Assembly (NCBI GenBank): GCA_034440575.1
Contig: JAOTOL010001476.1
Coordinates: 1,081,501-1,145,500 of the forward strand
From: Imbricaverruca yamaguchii
Taxonomy: Eukaryota > Arthropoda > Thecostraca > Neoverrucidae
Length of the DNA stretch: 64,000 bases
Reading direction: 5' to 3'
The first letter of the stretch is position 1, and each line of letters begins with the position of its first letter. Under the pieces are notes generated by a model. The model was not told the DNA's origin. It saw only the letters and a list, made by a program, of their open reading frames with translations, and made no database searches. Of this stretch, positions 43,480 to 55,028 are shown in pieces. Both the position numbers and the translations under genes were made by a program.

Positions 43480-43971
43480 GTGCCAGAGCTGCCAACTGCC
43501 GCGGCCGTCGACGTTCCACCGGGCGTCGAATACATTCCGCGGTCGGCGCCGCTCGACTATCCGGCGAGCGCCGCCGTGCGGCGGCTGCCATTGTTCGGGC
43601 GAGCAGCTGTCATCCTGCGACCGCCATTGTTCGCCAGTCGGGCGGACTATCGCCGATGCCGACGCGCCAGCCGTGCGCATCTGTGGCGTACGGAGAGCGA
43701 GCTGGCGGCTGTGGTAGCGCAAGGCGAACGGCGTGCGGCGGCCGGGCACGACGACTACGGCCTCGGGGCGTGGCGGCGACCACGGCCGCCGCACGTGGCG
43801 GCGACCACCGCCTCCGAGCGTGACGATGACCACGGCGCAAATGTGTCAGTGTGCATAGTGTTCCGGTCGTTAGGCACTGGAGTCAGTTGGATTGGAGAGG
43901 CACTGGTAGGTGGCAAGTGCTGCCGCGATGTGAATAGCCTGATCAGGGTGCTAAAGTTGGGCAAGTTTTAG
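43480..43971 (+). CDS. unassigned GC-rich open frame, possible exon
   Basis: A 160-codon open frame with exon-like codons: PPGVEYIPRSAPLDYPASAA near the start and LWRTESELAAVVAQGERRAA in the middle. Possible acceptors are CACACGCAG and CATGTGCCAG; a possible donor is GCACTG|GTAGGT at 43906. The opposite strand is also open (173 codons), as expected for such GC content, so coding status is uncertain and no family is recognised. Confidence 0.25.
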   Translation: MPELPTAAAVDVPPGVEYIPRSAPLDYPASAAVRRLPLFGRAAVILRPPLFASRADYRRCRRASRAHLWRTESELAAVVAQGERRAAAGHDDYGLGAWRRPRPPHVAATTASERDDDHGANVSVCIVFRSLGTGVSWIGEALVGGKCCRDVNSLIRVLKLGKF

Positions 43972-44334
43972 TGCCGTCGGATGCAATTATCTGAAGTTAT
44001 GGCGATATAAACCCGGCAGAGCATGACTGTAGATGATGGCCAATTGGACGCGCTTCATGCACTGTGCAATGGCAGAACACGGTTTGGTAGACGTCGCATT
44101 TCCTGATAATATAGCGGTTTGTGCTATTGTAGTTTGTACTTAGCATGACCAAAGTCTTGTCATATATGAATATGGCAAGCAGAACCCTAAGTATTCTTCA
44201 AATGTCTTCAGGGTTTCGCAGTGTATCTCATTGGGCTAGATGGCAGGCAATTAAGGGGCCGAGGGCGCTAAGCAAATGAAGCTACAACGATGTAAATCAT
44301 GTCCGGTTATGGTGAGATATTAGACAATAAATGG
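43972..44334. other. spacer, nothing recognised
   Basis: Unique DNA without coding signal. Confidence 0.5.
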
Positions 44335-44545
44335 ACCACCAGCGTTTCACGGCAGTTCAGTTGACGGGGCTCTGGGCTCTTGATTGTGACATCGTGGGTT
44401 CGAATCCCACAGCCGGTGGGATTGTCGAGTCCACTCGCGACCAAGGAGCGCGAGAGGTTGGCGACTCAATTTGACCCAACAGTGTTGGAAAAAGAACCCA
44501 TGGTTCTTCGAGAATAGCGACCAGTGGGAGCCACCGGATGATACA
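44335..44545 (+). mobile_element. tRNA-derived SINE (family A)
   Basis: A degenerate box A (GGCAGTTCAGTTGAC) and a perfect box B GGGTTCGAATCCCAC are followed by GTCGAGTCCACTCGCGACCA and GCGAGAGGTTGGCGAC. This body is shared with the SINE at the Gal3ST splice site. Confidence 0.75.
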
Positions 44546-45320
44546 GCGATGCAAGCCTGGTCGGGTTACGGTGAGAAGACACGCAATGTATGATTAACTG
44601 GAGACAACCAATTGCTATGCTTTTTGATACCTAAATCATTTTTTCTGACATTGTTGTCCAATGCTTTATACGAACAATTTTGATTGTCGTACTCAGAAAC
44701 GAACATCTTTGAAGTTTGATTTCATCACCTTCCATTACAATTTTCGGTGAAGTATGCACCATGTCTGCTGGAGTAAAGTGTGCCTGCAGCTGGACTTCTC
44801 GTGTTTGGCTGCTCCTTACGTACCCCGAGGCCGGGCGAAGGTCATTGTCGTATAATTCAGTTCGTGAATCATGAATAAAAAAGTATCTTTGCGCAAAAAG
44901 CAGAAAGTAGCATGATGAGAAAATGATGGTCGTACTCCCACAGCGAGGGAAAAGAAAACGGAATATTCTGGACGCATAAATAATAGGTCAGTGTCTTTCA
45001 AGGAGCATGACATTGCAGATAATGTAGAAGAAGGTGTGCAATTATAATATGGGTGTTGTATGATGACTATGAAGTCCGAGGGAAAGTAGTATAAATAAAT
45101 AGGATAATGAATATCTAAACCGATAAATGCGTTGCGTGCCATGGCGCCTCATTGCGCCAAATTGAGCACAAATGCACCGAAGGCTTTTTCGGTATTGCGG
45201 CCGCTGCAGCGGGTGGTGCAGCCGGCCCCTGTCAATGTTTCTTGGCAGCCGGTGACGTCATCTGGGCCCTGATTTGGATTCAGCAAGTTATCACGGCAGC
45301 AAGAAATTGTACTTCTCTGC
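44546..45320. other. spacer, nothing recognised
   Basis: Unique, mostly AT-rich DNA. Confidence 0.5.
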
Positions 45321-45762
45321 GCGGGTCTATATCAGAACCTCTAATACTCAAAACCTATAATGCTTCAGAATCTATAATACTCAAAACGTATAATGCTTCA
45401 GAGCCTCTAAATAGTCGTCTTGGGGGAATGTGAAATACCTATAATGCTCAAAACCTATAATGCTTCAAACCACATAATTCTTGGAACGTTTAGTTCTTCA
45501 GAACATATAATACTCAAATCCTATAATGCTTCAAAGCCTCTAATACTACTTCCCTGTGGGAATTTTCAAACGTATAATGCTCAAAACCTATAATGCTTTA
45601 AAACCTATAATACTCAAATCCTATAATGCTTCATTTCAACTAATATTCAGAAAGCATAACTCTCGAAACAGCTAATGCTTCAAAACTGCTAAAGCTCAAA
45701 GCCTATAATGTTTCAGAACCTATAAAGCTCGGAGCCTATAATGCTCAAAACCTATAATATCA
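45321..45762 (+). repeat. ~15-16-bp A/T-rich minisatellite
   Basis: Diverged copies of AACCTATAATGCTCAA and AACCTATAATGCTTCA alternate, with TAATACTCAA variants. Two short non-repeat insertions (about 45415-45430 and 45545-45565) interrupt the array. Confidence 0.85.
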
Positions 45763-47226
45763 GCTGACGACCGCACGCCATAATCGGCCGTACGGTTCAC
45801 TGTGCGTCTCACCGTAGTCTACCAATGGGGGACATCGCGCGGAAGCTTCCAGGCGCATCCGCTAGAGCGGCGACACATGCGAGTATAACGTCGGTTGCTC
45901 GCAGCATGGGCCGTGTTCACGCGTATGGCTTGTGAAAGCCGGATATTGAAGTGGAAGCTCACTGGATTAAATTACATGTCGGTGATTTCTAAGCTGAGTC
46001 ACTGGTTTTACGAATAGGCAATTCCAGTGTTTAAGCACCCCATGGGCGGATCCCGATGTAGTATGTGCTGTGGCCGATTATTCCGCCTTGACCGCTGCCG
46101 TAGAAGTAGAGAAGACCTGGCGCTCCCTTGCGTGCAATAAGTATGCTTACACTGAAGACCAACGGTGTACATATAATTTGTTTCGGGGGGATTTTGAGGA
46201 TGCCCAGGTTTGTCCAGTACTACTCATGGTAAGTCTGAGTGGCATAATTAAGCAGTGGCGCAGCCAGAAGTTTCTGAAGGGGGTGGGTTGACGAAAAAGA
46301 TGTCATGAAACAGAAACCGCTTTCATAAGTAACAAAATACATCAAAGAACACTTCTGTTCAGGGGTGCTGTTTCATGTACCCCGTGTCCCTGTGGAATGC
46401 CTATGCCAGGTGGAAGGAGCAATCTCAGCTGGACCGGACTTTCAACAGCTGGGGAGTAAACAGGGAGCCTGATGGTCAGATAGGGCTAGGAGGATCATTT
46501 GATTTGGAAGTGCCGTTGGCGGAAGAACAAGACCTCTAAGAGCTAAAGTGAACTAGCGAGGTTCCATCTCAGATTTGAAATGTCCCGAGATGATAGCACG
46601 GGTTGATCCCGGAGGAGGCTTACGTTCCCAAAGCACCCAACTGGCTAGAGACATTTTTTATCTCAGTAGAGCATATATAGCTAATAATTTTCTGCATATT
46701 GCGAAGATCACACAGACGGGTACCTTTGTCTTCCAGCTGCTTTATTATTTTATTGATTTTAGCTGAGTGTATGCACTCAACTGACTGGGTTCAAGCTCGT
46801 TCTACTGGCAGGACACTTGCCCACCCAGCTAACATGCTACCCGAGGTCCTGCCTCATTAGACGATGGCAGATATTATGCATTGGACCAATTTTTACATGG
46901 CTGCGTCGAAGTTTTCCACCTTTTTCAACAAAATCTAAGTGCCATCGACCTCGTAGGGCGACTACAACATAAGGTCCTATCCAAGGATAATCCAACTAGG
47001 ATCGACCGGAAAAGTTTCTGAACAACAACCTGTCACCGACTTTGATCGCTGGCTCTGCAACTCTGTGCCGCCTGTCATACTGCTGTTTGTATCGGCCAGC
47101 GCTCTGGGCGCGCTGCTGCTGCGCATGTTGAAACACATTGGTCAGGAGACGGAGCTTCTCGTGAACATAATCGTGCGAGTATTAGTTTCTGGGGGCAGCT
47201 TCTATTTTCGACAATGGGGTGTGGGG
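45763..47226. other. spacer, nothing firmly recognised
   Basis: CAGTGGCGCAGCCAGAAG at 46253 resembles the end of a hAT-type transposon, but no matching opposite end is found. Otherwise nothing is seen. Confidence 0.4.
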
Positions 47227-49265
47227 TTAGTGGAGAAAACAAATGCAGAATGGAGAAAAACCGGTCGAATCGGATACTTCATTGTTTAACGAGAAAACTA
47301 TACCGGGTAGCTTCTGCACCCAGTCAGTGCCCCTGGAGTCTGACATCGCCCGTAGGCGGCGTTTAATGTCAAAGCGTTTTCTTTTGACCTTGCCGACGGC
47401 TTCGTGGTGATACCCCACGCTCGCCCGCGTCTGAACACCGAAATGCTCGCAAAGCGCCGTGACCTGGGCATTTTTCATGAGGTTTGAGCCCGCATCGCTC
47501 TCGAGGTTTTCTGGGGTACCATAGGTAAAAAAGTGGGCGCTTAACACTTCGACGACTTCTTCTGCTTTACCTGTGTCAAGCGGGTAGCAAGACAGACACC
47601 CTGAAAATTTGTCAACACACGTAAGCACCAACGACCTATTCGTCACCTGACTTCTTGGCATGTTTACAATGTCAATTACGAGTGTCTCGTTAGGCCAGTT
47701 TGCCGGCTGAGGCAGCAGGGGAGCATTGCGGATACGAGTACTTTTTCTCTGTTCGCATCTTTCGCAGGTATGGACGTAGTCTCCGCATCCTGCCTTTATG
47801 CCCGGATACCAAGCGTGCCGACTGATCAGCTGGTACATTTTCTCAGGGCCACCATGGGCGTGGTGTGTGGTGTCGTGGTGAGCATGAAACAGCTCATATC
47901 GTTTTGCCAAGGGCGAGACCACCTGCTCGGGGTCCGCCGACCCTGCCGGCGTTCGGCGCACAATCCCGTCTCTTAGTTTGAAATGTTCCGACGGCTCACG
48001 TTTCACACAGGGAGGGGCGAAACGTGGCCACTTCCCATGATTCAAGCGATATGCTATGGCTCTGCAATTCCTGTAGTGCTGCTGGTACCAGCGCAGGGTA
48101 TCTGGCTTGAGAGGAACCAGTGAAACAGCGGAAACCTCCCGAGCCCCCTCGCTAGCGACTTCACAACCGATAAACTTCGGTGTCGAATTTGTACGTACAG
48201 ATTCCGGGTACAAATCCGTCCTCCGTACCGGGGTAGCGTCGGCGCGTCGTCCGTGCACTGTCCGTGTACCGTTGCTGAGTTTCGCCACCAGAGTCAGGGG
48301 CGGCGCGGCCGTCCGCACGCTCTGTAGTCGGCGGATCCGACTGACCCGCGCCCGGTCTCGCCGGTCCGCTGTCGCCGGACGTGTCAGGGACTGTCTTCTG
48401 TCCCCCGTGCCGTATCACAACCATGCGATGGCTCGTGGGCCGACCGGGCCGCATCGCTGACCTTCTCTTGTTCCCTGGTCCGTGTGTATGCGAGACAGCA
48501 TATCTACGTGCTGCATTTGGCTAGTCTTTCGGTGCTCGGTATTATACCTGAACTGGCTGATGAAGGCTCGCCATCTCACCAGCATCGGGTTCATCTGACC
48601 GCGATTCTGTAGGACTTGCAATGCGCTTCTACAGTCACAGACCCACAGGAATTCCACATCGGCTAAGTACTTGAAGAATTTCTTCAGGCCTTGTAAAAAG
48701 CTGCGCAGCTCCAGTTCATAGATCGTCCATTTGCGCTGCGCCTTACTGTATCTGTTGCCGCTGTAGGCTATGACACGCTCAGCACCGTCCTGTATTTGAC
48801 TCAAAATTTGACCGCCCCCACTGCTGCTACTGTCAGTGTAGAGGATGAACGGGCAGTCTCGGCGTGGATAGCTCAGCACCCGGCTGCTGATCACCTCCGC
48901 CTTCAGAGCGGCGAAATTGGCGTCAAGGTCGTCGCTCCAGTAGTACTTCTCTGAGTTGCAGAGTCTGACCAGAGGCTCTGCGACGATGCTGAATGAGGGG
49001 ATGAACTTGCGGTACCAGGATAAAAACCCTAGGATCCTTTTAGCCTCCCGGATGGTTCTGGGCGGGGACAGGTTTTCCACAATTTCGATACGGTCGGTAT
49101 CTATTGTAACGGCATCAGGGGTGATGCGGTGGCCGAGGTATATTAGCTCGCTTTGGAAGAGCTTACATTTACTAGGCGAAACCTTTTTCCCCGCTTCCCT
49201 CATCCTCTGGAACACTGTGTGGAGAAGCTGGAAGTGCTCATCAGCACTGTCCGATATCTGATCAC
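47227..49265 (-). mobile_element. Ty3/Gypsy element, broken (RT end, RNase H, integrase)
   Basis: A partial pol region on the - strand. 49265-48415 covers the thumb of reverse transcriptase (VSPSKCKLFQSELIYLGHRI) and RNase H (ILYTDSSSSGGGQIL, then YELELRSFLQGLKKFFKYL). After one in-frame TGA at 48417-48415 the same frame continues to the integrase: an HHCC zinc finger (H-x-x-H...CERCEQ), the first two catalytic Asp in LVIDIVNM and LESDAGSN, then GYHHEAVGKVKRK. The position of the third catalytic residue, usually Glu, is Lys here. The front half of RT, including its catalytic YxDD box, is missing beyond ~49265. No LTRs were found. Non-functional. Confidence 0.88.
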
Positions 49266-49559
49266 TGATCCCACCGCTGCTACCATGTCACAGACCTTCA
49301 CCTTCGGATCCTGTATTATCACTGTCCCATGACACGACACGCCGCTGAGCCACCCCCGGCGGCCAGGGCCACGTGACCGGGTCACGTGACCCTGTCACGT
49401 GGCCCGGTCACGTGGCCCGGCGCATCAGCGTATGTGCCGAAGCAGCCCGGCGGCGGCCCAACAACACACACCAAAGTCTGACAGCTGCAAACAAAGAGAC
49501 ATGCTCCCCCTTGTGCAATTCTTTACTCAAGAATTGTACACACACCGCACATTCGAGAA
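49266..49559. other. spacer, nothing recognised
   Basis: GTCACGTGACC/GTCACGTGGCCC inverted motifs cluster at 49370-49420; no function is evident. Confidence 0.4.
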
Positions 49560-50660
49560 CTTCAAAATTATTTCGATTTCTCAGCTTTCTGATACAATAC
49601 GGCACGCCACGTCGAATGACACCAACTTTTGAAAATTTGAGTCATAGCGAGTATTCGCGAGGAACTCGAAAACACTGCAAAACTTTCATCTTGAAGATTA
49701 TCATTGACATTACCGGTTTAAAATTTACTCCAGACCCACCACGAGCTACTCCTTGATACCACATTTAGTTTGAGTTCGGCTCAGAGAAAAAAAATGTGGG
49801 GCGACAGAAGAACTCGGCTCCACCTTTGGCCTTTGAAATTAGTTCGAATTCGTAGCTTTCTGAGTCCGAAAAGCAAGCCGCGTGGAATGGAACCCACTTT
49901 TTGCAAAGTGATGTCATAGCGACAAAACGTGAGGACTTCAAAAATGTAAAGTAACCTTCGACCTTAAGGTATGACCTCGACAGGTCTCGGCTTGAAATGT
50001 TACTCGAAGAGTCGCCACGGGCTATCGCTGGATAGTGGGTCTGGGTAGGTTTGGGCGAAAACAGAAAAAATGTCAGACGACGGAAGAAGTCAGTCTGACC
50101 ATTGACCGTCGAAATTTGTTATAATGTTAAACTTGCTGATACTGCATAACAAGCTAAGTCGAATTACGCACTTTTTTTCTCAAATTGAATCAATAGCGAC
50201 GAGATGCAAGGCCATCAAATACTCAATCCAACCTTTGACCTTGAGGTTTGCCCTTGGCATCCTCCGGCATGAAATGCTATTCGAGGGTTCACCACGGGCT
50301 ATCGCTTGATACCAGATTTGGGCAAGGTCAGGAGGAAACGACAAAATTCGCGCCGACCGAAGAAATTAGATTGACTTTAACATTGAAGATTAATTCGATT
50401 GCACTATTTTTCATTCCACACAATAAGCCACATCGAATGGCACCTTTTCATGGAAATCGAAGCGATGGCAACCGAAAGCGGCCCTCGAATAACTAAAGCT
50501 GACTGTGCCTTAGGGCATGGCCTTGACATGTCCTGGTTTGAAACGTTACTCGATGATTCGCCACGAGCTATCGCTTGATTCCAGATTTGGACAGATTTGG
50601 GCCAAAACGAAAAGATGCGAGGCAGCCGAAAAAAAGCAGTTTGCATAGGGTTAGACCTTG
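49560..50660 (+). repeat. four tandem copies of a ~275-bp diverged repeat
   Basis: The landmark (A/G)CCACG(A/G)GCTA followed by CGCTTGATACCAGATTTGG occurs at 49738, 50013, 50291 and 50560, i.e. spaced 275, 278 and 269 bp. Other landmarks recur with the same period: the ACCTTTGACCTTGAGG type, GAAATGTTACTCGA, CGAATGGCACC and GAAGAARTCAGTCTGACC. The copies are substantially diverged. No coding frame spans a copy. It looks like a satellite-like or nested-element repeat that I cannot name. Confidence 0.8.
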
Positions 50661-51290
50661 ACCGTTAAAGTGGTCATGTGAGACCTATGCAGTTGCTTCC
50701 ATGTAATTATGTAGCTACTTCCAGCGTGTTCAGTACAGACAGAAGCATTTGTGGAAATTGTTACAGACGAACATAAAACTGTCGCCAAACGAAAATACGA
50801 ATACGTCTCTGGCTAACACGTTCCTGAATGCGAATAAGAATACGACGCCAACTTGACGTACATTTAAGTCTGCCTAAGACGACACTCCATGGCACTGAAG
50901 ATACCCAGAGGCATCTAGAATCACGTTCAGAATACGTGTATCGATATATGCGCAAGGGAAGGTAGGCTAGACACATGATGTCAATGCTTTATGCATAAGA
51001 CCAATGCCGATTATGCATATTTGTTACCTTACAAAGCACAATTCTTCACCCGTACGAAAACACAGGATGGACGAGGTTCATGTTCTTGAAGAATGGTCAG
51101 GAATCAAACATTTCCAACGCTTGCCGATTTACCGTTTGGAGATTTCACGAGGACAGGTAGTCTGTGAAGCCAGTCGATTAACTAGGTCGGCTGGTACAAT
51201 TTATGGTGATTCTCTTATGTGTATATGTTCACTATATGCACGTACATGACTAAGTATAATTTCGCGGCAATCATGCATAGGTATTTTAAC
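50661..51290. other. spacer, nothing recognised
   Basis: Unique AT-rich DNA. Confidence 0.5.
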
Positions 51291-51895
51291 AGATGGCTTT
51301 GGGGGGCACGAGAGAAATTGAGGGGGAAAATCACCACTTCTCACAACTTGGGACACATCCTCCAAACCCCCCAGAGATTACACCCGTGGCAGCAGCCACG
51401 GGAAAGGAGTGGGGGTCAGGCGTTTGCTGTCGAGCCACCGCATGCAGCGTCTAATCCAAGCCATGCACTCGTCAGTAAGACCTACATTTTATCCATCGTT
51501 TGCCACCCAGCTACGAATCCGGGGTTGGGCTAAGATGGCATGCCCCGAAAGCGATTTGATTGCATTAAATCCTTGACATTTTGTTGAACGGGAAATATAT
51601 CCCAAGGAGGTGCTTTGTTTTAGTTCCTCAGTGGAAAACTGGATGCTGATTTCGTTCTTAGGCTAAAAAGACAAGTGAAGTCCAATTATTGTTTCCCATG
51701 TAGTATTTTTGGTGATTGTACTGAATATATATATTTTCACCATATAAATAAGTAAGTACAACGCTGCTGCGACTATATATAGGCATTCCAATTCCTGAGT
51801 CTTGGGAGACACAAAAGAAATTCAGTGGGACAAATCGTCACTTTTCAAAAATTTGGTACCATGCCCCCAGTCCGCCCAAGATTACACCCTTGACA
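51291..51895 (+). repeat. direct pair of a diverged ~95-bp repeat
   Basis: 51296-51392 (ending CCCAGAGATTACACCC) and 51799-51893 (ending CGCCCAAGATTACACCC) share GARAAATT-AG-GGGA-AAATC, TCACTTYTCA and a CCCCC-rich block. Orientation is the same, about 500 bp apart. Probably old copies of an unknown element. Confidence 0.6.
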
Positions 51896-53837
51896 GAAAG
51901 TAACATGGGTCAATATGGGGTTTGGGATCTATGCGCGATAAACATGAGCTCTTAATCCCAAAACAGCGCACACAAGTGCTCTGGAACTAGCCTTGACCCA
52001 CATTGACCCCATGTGCCTGGGTTGGTCTCTGATCAGTAAAAGTAAATGGTCAGTTGACCAAAAGTTGTCCAAACCGTTAATTCGTAGGGTTAAATTTGCC
52101 AGCGAGGCCACTTTGGCTGAAAAGAGAGGGAGAGAAGAGGCTGCAAGAGACCGTTCCTGTGGGGACGCCATTCTGAGGGACGCAGAGGCACAGCCGAAGT
52201 GGTAGCTCCCTCCCCCTTAGCAAACAAAAGTACTCCAGAGGAAGTAAAAAATTGTGACATTTTCAAAACTTAAAACCATAAATTTTCGTTTCTCCGAACG
52301 CTTTCCCTTTTTCGAAACATCCTTTTTTAGTCGAGCCTCCCTTAGGAAATTCCTGGCTGGGCCCCCGGAAGGACGTACCTTTAGTGTAAGTATCATCAAG
52401 ATCCCAGGGTATGCTTTAGGATATTTTCACCAGTGAACGATTCCGAAAACGAGGAATTTGGTCGGGAAATGTCAGTTTCACCTTAAATTATTAGCTTATT
52501 TGATGTTTCGTACAATTTTCGTCCTCAGCTAGCATATCAACAAAGGCTCCGCTTTATCCGCCAATGGGCAAAGTTATCCGAGTGAAGTGATCGTAGCTTT
52601 AGCTTGAGATGACACACGAAAGATCACTTTAAGTTAGTTTTAGCAGTGATGCAGGGTAAAGCGTGATGTGTGTCAGAACAATAATGCACTTGAAGCATTA
52701 GTAGTTCGGGAAAAATGACCAGAAACATTGCGAACATGTGAATTAACTTCTGTAGCCATACCTACATGAGTGAAGTGTCACAATGCCGCGCTTAACCTTG
52801 AAGATTTGCTTTATTTTAAGAAGCCTGGTATTTAGGGAGAGTAAGCAGTTTTACTAAGATCGTCAAGTGGGTGCGACGCCCCTTTGCTCGCGCAAGGAAG
52901 GGCGCAGCACCCCACCGCCACATACGTTCCATCGCCCATGCTGCCAGACTACAGACATGGCATCGCAGCTACTGTAGCGGAACAATTAACGTTTTAGGAA
53001 CACCTCTGCAGTCTGGAAAATGGTACCCATGCCATTGTAAAGGCAACCGCGCATTGTGCAGAGTTGCTCCGAGCCTTTAGGGGCGCCATCAATCTGCACA
53101 GTGTCACCCGCGGCACTCGAAGAGCCTACAGAGGGACACCCCAGACGTAGGACAGCCATGAAATGTGCAGAGCGAGTACTTCAGCTGTTGTAATGGCACC
53201 CCATGATATTTAAAGGCACACAGCAGTTGTTTGGACATCCCCGAAGGGAATGCAATTCCAGTAATTGTCCAGGATTCCTTATCTTGCTGAAAGAGCATCC
53301 TGTGCGGCACAGTGGACATGGTCTTTCAATGTACCGTGTCTGAAAGTACAGAAGATATCCAGGATGTTTAAACAAATTAGCCAGGTCACAAAGGTGTCAT
53401 ATGTAAGGTCAATGGTTTAGGTTTCCGAGTCTGATGGACAACTATTGGTGATATCTTATGAAAATGTTGCCATCTACTGCATCACACTGATATGGGCAGA
53501 CATGGACACTGTTTCTGCAAAGTGTCACCTTGCTGTGCAGTAGCGGCGACAGTGTTCGGTACCCTCGGTGGGTGGCCATAAGTCCGTAGTGTCTAGTGAT
53601 GAGCTTTCATGGCGAATCTCGGGATTAGTGGCGGCGGCCGCCGACATCAGCAGACCGTCTGTCGCTGGGGTGGACGAAATTGTGTACGCACCGCTGATGG
53701 TTACAAAGGTGGGCTGATGGGATTTGAAACAAAGACGCGGTCCCACGCCTCACTGCCGGCTGCCTCAATGTTCCCATTCGAATATGCAGCCAACACTAAC
53801 ATATGCCAATTTATGGTAATAATGGGAAGGTGGATAC
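51896..53837. other. spacer, nothing recognised
   Basis: Nearly 2 kb of unique DNA without coding signal on either strand. Confidence 0.5.
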
Positions 53838-53974
53838 TGTAGTAAACTCGGCGGCGGTCCGGTACCAACTGATTTATTAAGCTCTCGCGTCACGGGACAA
53901 CGGTCAGCATGCCCCGCGGCGGCGGACCGCGCGCAGAGGCGGCTCCAGGTACCGGGTGGTGTCATATCATCACA
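53838..53974 (-). mobile_element. putative 137-bp 3' LTR
   Basis: On the - strand it begins TGTGATGATATGACACC directly after the purine tract CGGGGTGGAAG, contains TTAATAAATCAG (poly(A) signal) and ends GTTTACTACA. The TGT...ACA ends and the preceding polypurine tract fit the 3' LTR of the Gypsy element upstream. No second copy is found, so the boundaries are inferred. Confidence 0.5.
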
Positions 53975-54089
53975 CTTCCACCCCGAATACATACTTCAAA
54001 AGCAGAGAGAGCAAAACATACGAAAATCACTTATTCGCCATGTGAGCAACTCCTAGCGTCAAAACATACTTTACACATGCAGCATCACA

Positions 54090-55028
54090 TTACGAATATA
54101 TTAACATATCGGGCTGCTTCAGCGTTTGTTTGACACGCAAATCATAAGTCCGTGGGGAAACCGGAGCACTGACTTGTGCCTGAGTCCTGGGGGTACAAAC
54201 TTCAACTGGCACAGTTGTTGTTGCCAACGCTACCGGCGGCACGAACGGTACAAACAACGGCACAAAAGCCACTGCCGACGGTAGTGGTGAGCTCGGCGCG
54301 CTACCAGAGGCGGTACACGTCGGACGCGGTCTCACCTGATCCAGATGCCTCTGAATCACTCTGCCATCCTGCAGACGCACAGTTATGTTAAGTCCAGATT
54401 TGGCAGTCACGTGACCTGCTAACCAACGTCTCCCTTCCCCACCACGGATACGATCAACAGCCGACACATACACCGGCTGTCCGACCTCAACTGACCGATC
54501 TTGGGTGCCCCTGTCACGTACACATTTTTGTTTTTCCTGCTGGATTCTCACTTTTCTTTCCAAATCGGGTTTCACCACGTCGAGTGAGGTGCGCATCGGA
54601 CGATCCAAAAACAACTCAGCTGGGGAGACACTGGTTGTGGAGTGAGGTGTAGCTCGGTAACGGAATAGGAACCGTGAAACCTTTGTCTGAGGACTGCCTG
54701 ACGTTCGTTTCCGGTAAGACGATTCAAAAGTTTCAACACTTCGCTCGCTCAATCCGTTGCTCTTGGGCGACAATGGTGGGGAAGTCAAGTGGGTTATGCC
54801 ATTCTTACGGCAAAAAGTCTGAAATTCACCCGACATGAAACACTGGGCGCCATCAGATACCAAGAATGTTGGTACTCCCCATGATGCAAAGGACGCTCTC
54901 AGATGCTCCATTTTCCCTAATGAAGTTGCTGTGCGAGAAGGATATATATCCAACCATTTCGAATGGGCATCCGTAATGACCAGAAGCATCCACCCATCGA
55001 TAGGCCCACAATAGTCTACATGAACTCG
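54090..55028 (-). pseudogene. Gypsy integrase core (after in-frame stop)
   Basis: Continues the pol frame after the TAG at 55031-55029. It begins RVHVDYCGPIDGW, with the first catalytic Asp, then LLVITDAHSKWLD, the second Asp in FLVSDGAQCF and the Glu in GLSERSVETF, so the D,D-35-E-type triad is intact. A chromodomain-free C-terminal region with VGQPVYVS and a DGRVIQRHLDQVRPR DNA-binding tail follows. It ends at 54090, about 115 bp before the putative LTR. Confidence 0.85.

Noticed and set aside
34880..44420. True tRNA genes at 34.9, 36.4, 40.4, 42.5 and 44.4 kb
   Set aside because: A and B boxes are present, but acceptor stems do not pair and each head is followed by a conserved non-tRNA body. 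Two copies have target-site duplications, so they are SINEs.
46253..46270. CAGTGGCGCAGCCAG as the end of a hAT transposon
   Set aside because: Only one end is visible; no inverted partner or 8-bp target duplication could be found.
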